Shown here piece after piece: positions 8,410 through 12,628 of a stretch of 12,628 nucleotides of DNA (within the stretch, counting starts at the first letter, position 1; every line of letters begins with the position of its first letter). The position numbers were made by a program, and so were the translations under genes. The notes below the pieces were generated by a model. That model had not been told where the DNA came from, made no database searches, and saw only the letters and a program-made list of their open reading frames with translations. This stretch comes from Isohypsibius dastychi (Eukaryota > Tardigrada > Eutardigrada > Parachela > Isohypsibiidae), in contig JAQIWT010001086.1 in NCBI GenBank assembly GCA_034696485.1, forward strand, positions 1-12,628, given 5' to 3'.

Positions 8410-8579
8410 CAGACACACTAGCATACTAGATCTTATTTTATCATTATAGTTATATCGGTAAATATCATTTCAAATTCCATGTATTCAATATATTTTCATT
8501 CAAACACACTAGCATTTATCTGACACTTTTATTGCATCACTTTAGGTATATTTGTAAATCTCATATCAAGTTTCATCTC
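8410..8579. repeat. imperfect tandem repeat, about 91 bp unit
   Basis: Unit 1 (8410-8500) starts CAGACACACTAGCAT and unit 2 (8501-8579) starts CAAACACACTAGCAT. Both continue with alignable ...TATC/AT(T)GTAAAT(A/C)TCAT(T/A)TCAA(A/G)TT(C/T)CAT. Similar TATTTTMA phrases precede each unit, so the array may once have extended to about 8370. Confidence 0.6.
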
Positions 8580-8918
8580 AAAAACGTTCACTTTTCCATT
8601 TCGATATTGAATATTATGGTCTATAATTATTCGGTTGATGGATTGGATTTGCATTGAGGTGTGATCAGTTAAGGCTTGCGCGAAAGGTTTGTAAATCTCG
8701 GTTTCACAGCTCCGAGAAATTGAGGAGGTGAGGCAAAGAACGTAGGGAGAACCACGATAAGACAATCCGTTAGTAATTTTCGTAATGAGAGTTTTCGTAG
8801 AAGAGCATTCGTAGACATTCATCCGCCGTGATCGGCTGATGAAGTTTTGAGCAAATGAAATATCGTTATTGTTATTCAGGTTCGACAACTTTCTATCTTG
8901 TGAAACCAGAAAATTCAT
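8529..8918 (-). CDS. open frame of 129 codons, doubtful gene
   Basis: An ATG-initiated frame begins inside direct repeat copy A (MNFLVSQDRK) and ends inside the second unit of the 8410-8579 tandem repeat, so both ends are repetitive. The middle (NVYECSSTKTLITKITNGL, SPYVLCLTSS) has no recognised domain or motif. The equivalent start in repeat copy B gives only a short peptide. It could be a relic coding segment of a repeated element or a chance frame. Confidence 0.2.
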   Translation of the reverse strand: MNFLVSQDRKLSNLNNNNDISFAQNFISRSRRMNVYECSSTKTLITKITNGLSYRGSPYVLCLTSSISRSCETEIYKPFAQALTDHTSMQIQSINRIIIDHNIQYRNGKVNVFEMKLDMRFTNIPKVMQ

Positions 8919-9078
8919 TTAAAAAACATTCAGAGTTAATTCAGATCACGTTTTTCATTCCAACAGAAAAGGCCCACCACGCAGAAGATGATTCATGATT
9001 CCCGAACGAAGCAAGCTTCGAATCCATCGGAACAAATGTTATTGAACGAAAACGTTCTAGTTGAGAATTTTACAATAA
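8897..9078. repeat. diverged direct repeat, copy A
   Basis: It begins CTTGTGAAACCAGAAAATTC and matches copy B at 23 of the first 24 bases, at an offset of 345. Further matching blocks are GCCCAC...GATGATTC.TGATT (8972), AAGCTTCGAATC (9013) and ACGTTCT (9052). Confidence 0.7.
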
Positions 9079-9241
9079 TAAATAGGCGAAGGCTTGACGA
9101 CAAGAGAATTATTTCGAAATGCAAAAATAAATGCGTTTTGCGACTCAATCGATGTGTATTATTTTTATTCAAATACTGCATATTATTCACAGTATTCAGA
9201 ACAGTTGCGGTTTACACAAGTAAAGCGGACCTAATTTAAAG

Positions 9242-9418
9242 CTTGTAAAACCAGAAAATTCATTTGAAAATATGATTTAAAATTATTACCGGTTTGGTTT
9301 TTGTTTCGAGTGAGAAGCCCACTGCATAGGAGATGATTCCTGATTTCCTGATTAATCAAGCTCGAATCTTGAACAACCATTGTCCAAAAAGACGTTCTGT
9401 TAGAACATTTCATAATAT
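9242..9418. repeat. diverged direct repeat, copy B
   Basis: The partner of 8897-9078 in the same orientation. The offset is 345 at the start and 340 at the end, so small indels have accumulated. A roughly 165-bp spacer separates the copies. Confidence 0.7.
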
Positions 9419-9518
9419 CAGCAAGATAAGAGCTCAGCATTCAGAGTATGGATTCAAAATGTGGAAAACAAATGATTTGTACGAGCAAAACCATATATAT
9501 CCATTGGATATTTAAACA

Positions 9519-9780
9519 TTTTACAGTAAAGCCTTTGCGGAACGCTTTACATTTCTCGTACGTCATACATTGCCGACGTACATTGTATATTGCGATCGGT
9601 CCGACAGGCTCCGCCTCGCCGAAATGTAGGGGATCGAGAAATGTGCAGCAAATTTGCTGCACGAAAATCCGAGTTTCATGTAAGGCATGCTGATTGGTCG
9701 ATATCCCTTACATTACATCTCCAGCCCTGCCTCCCCATGCTTTTGGTTTTCCAATGTAAATGTACGCGTACATGATGCAC
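9519..9780. mobile_element. CpG-rich palindromic patch, possible small transposon
   Basis: Base composition differs from the AT-rich flanks, with many CG dinucleotides. It contains GTAAAGC/GCTTTAC arms (about 9526 and 9543), a perfect 20-bp palindrome GTGCAGCAAATTTGCTGCAC (9643-9662) and a perfect 14-bp palindrome ATGTACGCGTACAT (9760-9773). No coding potential or clear terminal inverted repeats are seen, so the mobile-element label is tentative. Confidence 0.3.
9643..9662. repeat. perfect 20-bp palindrome
   Basis: GTGCAGCAAATTTGCTGCAC equals its own reverse complement. Its flanks do not extend the symmetry. Confidence 0.95.
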
Positions 9781-10014
9781 CTTGACTTTTCGCACGGACA
9801 AGAAATACTTCGACATTTTTCACAAACTTTCATGAATTATTTTCTCGAATGTGCAGGAAAATGTATGTCGTTCATGGAATAAAAGAGATCTTGCAAAGGC
9901 CTTAGTATTCAGATTAGGTTTCACGACAGTAAAAGATGAGCTTCAGGTGGAGCAGATACGGTGTGTACAAAGCCCTTGATCGGATTCCCCTAGGTGAACC
10001 TAGTGACGTCATAG

Positions 10015-10095
10015 CCTGCGACGACGTCATAACCGCCAATGAATGGACAATACCCCCGTTGTAATTTTGGGCTACAACATTGACGTCGTCGCAGG
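10015..10095. repeat. perfect 15-bp inverted repeat around a 51-bp core
   Basis: The left arm CCTGCGACGACGTCA (10015-10029) is the exact reverse complement of the right arm (10081-10095). Each arm contains GACGTCA, half of a CREB/bZIP-type site, and a full palindromic TGACGTCA lies just outside at 10004-10011. The core holds a CCAAT sequence. It could be a small foldback element or a promoter-like cluster. No transcript start is evident. Confidence 0.75.
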
Positions 10096-10136
10096 GGTTT
10101 TCGGCTCACTGAAGGTACGAGCAGGAGGTTTTCGGC
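10091..10136. repeat. short direct repeat GCAGG(A)GGTTTTCGGC
   Basis: GCAGGGGTTTTCGGC (10091-10105) recurs as GCAGGAGGTTTTCGGC (10121-10136), 30 bp apart. The first copy overlaps the right arm of the 15-bp inverted repeat. Confidence 0.6.
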
Positions 10137-11154
10137 CAGCTGCTATTGATGATGGGAGCAGGGGGAAATTAAAAGTATACCAAACAAAACCAAAAGCAAA
10201 AGGAAGAGCAAATAAGGCGATCCGAGGAAAGTCGAAACTCAAAAATAAACCTTGGTGCTCTTTATGAGCATTTTACATCGGAACTGAAAGAATTGATAAT
10301 TTGGTGGAAGATGATGAGTGTTTGTGTCAGGCTTTTGTTTGGGTGTTTGGAGAGACACTTTCACGGCGGTAGAACCCCAGAAGTCGTTAGGAATGGCTTT
10401 CGTGGTGCTCGTTGAAGGACCTCAAGGAATCAAGATATTATTTTCATTGCTTTCAATTCATGAACAGATAATTACCTGGAGTGCTGGTTTAACGGCTTTC
10501 GGAAATGTGTCGTATGGAAGGGAAGCAGAAGCGGGAAATTACGATGAACGAGTAAACGATCCGAGAAAGCACAGTTTTCCTACAAAGTTTCAGATTTACT
10601 TGAACAAAATATGATACCATGTTGAAACCGTTCAATACCGTGGCTGAAGTTTATCCGGAACAGAATGGTCTTTCCCAAAGATGAGAGGTTAAAAATGGCA
10701 AATTCTCGTTGAAGAGCGAGAGGTAATCAATTCAATATCCACAAAGTCAGCAATGCATAATGCAATTCAGAAGATCAAATCTGTGGGGATCTGAATAGAT
10801 TAGCAGGTAAGTTCGCAAATTTACAATGCGAAATTGATGTTTCGCGTGTTGAAATAGTCTGAATCACCGAGCGTGATTCGCCTCAACACCACTTAGATCA
10901 ACTCCGCTCGAGCGTTGTGAGATAACTCGTTTCACTTCAATTCCCGGTGTGAATACGCAAATTACTGATTAATACATCGCATCAATCATCCAGGAAAAAC
11001 ATTTATCGGTTGCTTCATTAACTATTCAATACCGATTCTACTCTGCGAAAAGTGCACCAGAGAATATCTTCTGGCAGCAGAAGCTCACAGGAAATATTGC
11101 CAAGCACGTCTTTATTGTGATATATGCTGCACGCATTTTTCATTCATTTCTAGG
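10137..11154. other. stretch without a convincing gene
   Basis: Two plus-strand open frames (10043-10267 and 10318-10614) have no recognisable motif. The second is explained at its end by the dispersed repeat at 10552-10614. No tRNA-like B box or other RNA gene was found by eye. Confidence 0.4.
10552..10614. repeat. dispersed 63-bp repeat, copy 2
   Basis: Homologous to 4460-4522 in the same orientation. On the minus strand it keeps an acceptor-like TTTGTAG followed by codons for ENCAFSDRL, but the rest of the RING-FIC exon is not recognisable downstream. Confidence 0.7.
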
Positions 11155-11328
11155 CTGTAAATGTCAAGAATCAGAGCTGTCAAGCTAACGTTTATGGAGG
11201 TGGAGGCGGTTTGATTCAAGTTTCTTAACGTGCAAATCAGTCTGTAAATGTTGAGAATTAGAGCTGTCAATCGAATGTTAACGGAGGTGGAGGAGATCTG
11301 ATTAAAGTTGCTCAATGTGCAAATCAGT
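11155..11328 (-). repeat. two 87-bp tandem units encoding a 29-residue repeat
   Basis: Units 11155-11241 and 11242-11328 are the same length (87 = 29 codons). On the minus strand both are open and read RLICTLxNxNQxxSTSxN and LTALILxIY. The segment LTALILNIYRLICTL fits LxxLxLxxxxLxxL, a leucine-rich-repeat-like pattern. By hand comparison about nine unit differences fall in third codon positions, five or six in first and one in second, which suggests past selection on this frame. The surrounding gene is not identified. The minus frame spans 11112-11315 or slightly more. Confidence 0.45.
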
Positions 11329-11511
11329 CTATCGATGAGCTATGGATTCATTCCCACTGAATTATTTTTATTTGATTCATCTTCATTGTCTGGGTGGATT
11401 ATGGCGAAATTTTGAGGTGGACTTTCGGTTTCAGGAATTCCCGATGACTGCGCCTCTGGAATCCCAGAATCTGTTCCTCGAGGGGACTCAGTCGACTACT
11501 GGGGTACAGTA

Positions 11512-11535
11512 TGCCGGTCTCGCCAGAGACCAGCA
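11512..11535. repeat. short hairpin TGCCGGTCTC/GAGACCAGCA
   Basis: Two 10-bp arms match at 9 of 10 positions around a 4-bp GCCA loop. No gene is associated with it. Confidence 0.5.
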
Positions 11536-11748
11536 TTGAGTAAATTCGCTCATCAGAGCGTTTTTCCGAGGAATATATCAAATTCAAAAGATAAAAACAA
11601 CAACAATAACCAAAATTAGTTTCGAGGACTGACTTCAGCGGTTTTCAATGCTCACTTGTATCAAGACTGTGCGGGAAATGATTCGCAGCTGATTGAAACG
11701 GAATTTTGTTGACTATCAGTCAAAAACCGAAGCGATCTCTTTTTCAAA

Positions 11749-11938
11749 ATGGAGAACGTCGTTTTGAGATGCGAAATTTGTGAAATCCTCGGTACCGAAT
11801 CACATTATTTGATGGGATTTGGATAGCTGGATCACAGACAAGGAATTTTTTGCTTGGTTCAAGAAAAACAGCTTGAAAGGGAACGTGCTGTCAGCACCGG
11901 AAGTTCTCTTGGAATTTTGTAATTTTATTTTGAAGGTT
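11749..11938 (+). pseudogene. possible gene fragment with CEIC motif, frameshifted
   Basis: An ATG at 11749 opens MENVVLRCEICEILGTESHY, with a CxxC pair that could begin a zinc finger, but it meets TAG at 11824-11826. The adjacent frame, open from 11813, reads WITDKEFFAWFKKNSLKGNV and looks protein-like, as if one base had been gained or lost near 11815. A GTAATT...ATTTCAG pair (about 11920-11958) could be a 40-nt intron, but the phase then gives a stop. No family is recognised. The region from 11540 to 11748 and from 12113 to 12217 shows nothing else. Confidence 0.25.
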
Positions 11939-12219
11939 GATGGATTCTTAATTTCAGAACAACACGGCGTTAAGAAACAGACTGGAAACTACAGGGAATC
12001 ATATGTTCTATATTTATTCTTACTTCTGGCAATAAAGCTAGAGCTTTCGAGTGGATTTTTCATTTTTAAGAGGGAATTTGAGCATCAGGAAGAAGTCTCG
12101 TGGAAAATCTGATTTTCGCCCCAAAACCGCTCAAGCCCCGGAGCTCAAAGAGTAGAAAAGTCTGACCTTGGTGGTTTCATGTTCTTTGGATAGCTGAATG
12201 TTGGAGCCATCAGGTAATA

Positions 12220-12628
12220 CAGAGGGTGAATAATTTATAAGTACGCGATTTTTCGAACGTGCCGGACAGGGGTCAAATTTATTTTCCGCCACTCAGCGTT
12301 TGCTCTTCATGATAGCCCTTGTTCTCAATCATCATCCTAACTCGATTTGGCCAACTTTTGAAAGCTCTCTGAATTTTAGTTTGATCTAACTTGTTCCACA
12401 CATCGATCATGACACGTTTCAATCCTTCCAACGTAGTCGGCTGACGGTCAAACAAATCCCATTTGAACAGTCCGTTCACGCAAAAATCCATCAAAACCAT
12501 ATCAGGTGAATTCCCCATCCAAATCTCTTTAGGGAAAAAATCGTCTCCACGGTTTTCAAGCCACTGCTGAGTTTTCTTGGCGGCATGCGCGGGAGCGTTG
12601 TCATGATGGAAGACTGGCTTGTACTTCC
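12220..12628 (-). mobile_element. Tc1/mariner-superfamily element, 3' end (continues past window)
   Basis: The outer end appears to be at a TA dinucleotide (12218-12219) followed by CAGAGGGTGAATAATTTATA (12220-12239), which resembles mariner-type terminal repeats starting CAGGGTG. The transposase reads inward from the right edge of the window and stops at 12279. The other terminus lies outside, so the terminal repeat cannot be confirmed. Confidence 0.7.
12279..12628 (-). CDS. mariner transposase, maT-like DD37D, C-terminal part
   Basis: This is the DDE/D-type cut-and-paste transposase C-terminus. The frame is open from the window edge (12626) to TAA at 12279-12281. The second catalytic Asp is in FHHDNAPAHAA and the third is in SPDMVLMDF, with 37 residues between them, the DD37D spacing of maT elements known from nematodes and insects. 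The tail (LDQTKIQRAFKSWPNRVRMM, then IENKGYHEE) matches the family's ending, in which a WP.R...I...G.H.E phrase is common. The WP.NSPDLNP.D signature is altered to WMGNSPDMVLMD, so the copy may be inactive. There is no stop or frameshift in the visible 115 codons. The first catalytic Asp and the DNA-binding domain lie beyond the window. Confidence 0.85.
   Translation of the reverse strand, partial: KYKPVFHHDNAPAHAAKKTQQWLENRGDDFFPKEIWMGNSPDMVLMDFCVNGLFKWDLFDRQPTTLEGLKRVMIDVWNKLDQTKIQRAFKSWPNRVRMMIENKGYHEEQTLSGGK

Noticed and set aside
10850-10960. tRNA-like segment
   Set aside because: No GGTTCRANNCC B box and no cloverleaf could be formed by eye.

Overview
The window looks like accessory, gene-poor DNA from an animal, most likely a nematode. 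The evidence is AT-rich sequence, many short introns (43-66 nt in the best gene model) with GTAAG-like donors and TTTTCAG/TTACAG-like acceptors, and the 3' end of a DD37D (maT-type) mariner transposase. There are no bacterial-style operons and no clear RNA genes. The species cannot be determined from the sequence alone.

Layout. 1-660: a possible two-exon minus-strand gene of unknown function. 723-753: an almost perfect palindrome. 885-2500 (+): a decayed multi-exon gene for a membrane protein with a Thr/Ser-rich ectodomain, one membrane segment and a long Pro-rich tail ending in a YNLRDR motif. 2766-3487 (+): a broken deoxynucleoside kinase (dNK) gene. 3475-6734 (-): the most striking feature, a multi-exon gene whose reading frame runs from a degenerate RING-like zinc-binding segment, through a long linker and an unrecognised conserved-looking block, into a C-terminal FIC domain. 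Four short introns keep the phase, but nine in-frame stops and one frameshift interrupt it. 7151-8238 (-): a charged, coiled-coil-like gene with one frameshift and one in-frame stop, possibly upstream exons of the same locus. 8240-9430: AT-rich DNA with two sets of diverged direct repeats. 9519-9780: a CpG-rich, palindrome-rich patch. 10015-10095: a perfect 15-bp inverted repeat carrying TGACGTCA-like sites. 10552-10614: a diverged copy of an intron/exon junction of the RING-FIC gene. 11155-11328: an 87-bp tandem repeat that reads as a 29-residue repeat on the minus strand. 11749-11938: a possible gene fragment. 12220-12628: the 3' end of a mariner element that runs out of the window.

How the parts fit. 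The dNK and RING-FIC genes converge and their coding ends overlap by 13 bp. A poly(A) signal for the dNK lies inside the FIC coding end. This tight packing, the clustering of a nucleotide-salvage enzyme with a FIC/RING protein and a glycoprotein-like membrane protein, and the shared decay would fit the remains of a captured virus-like or mobile segment, but no hallmark viral gene (polymerase, capsid, integrase) is visible. The alternative is a graveyard of host genes. All exon models were derived by hand translation and splice-phase bookkeeping.
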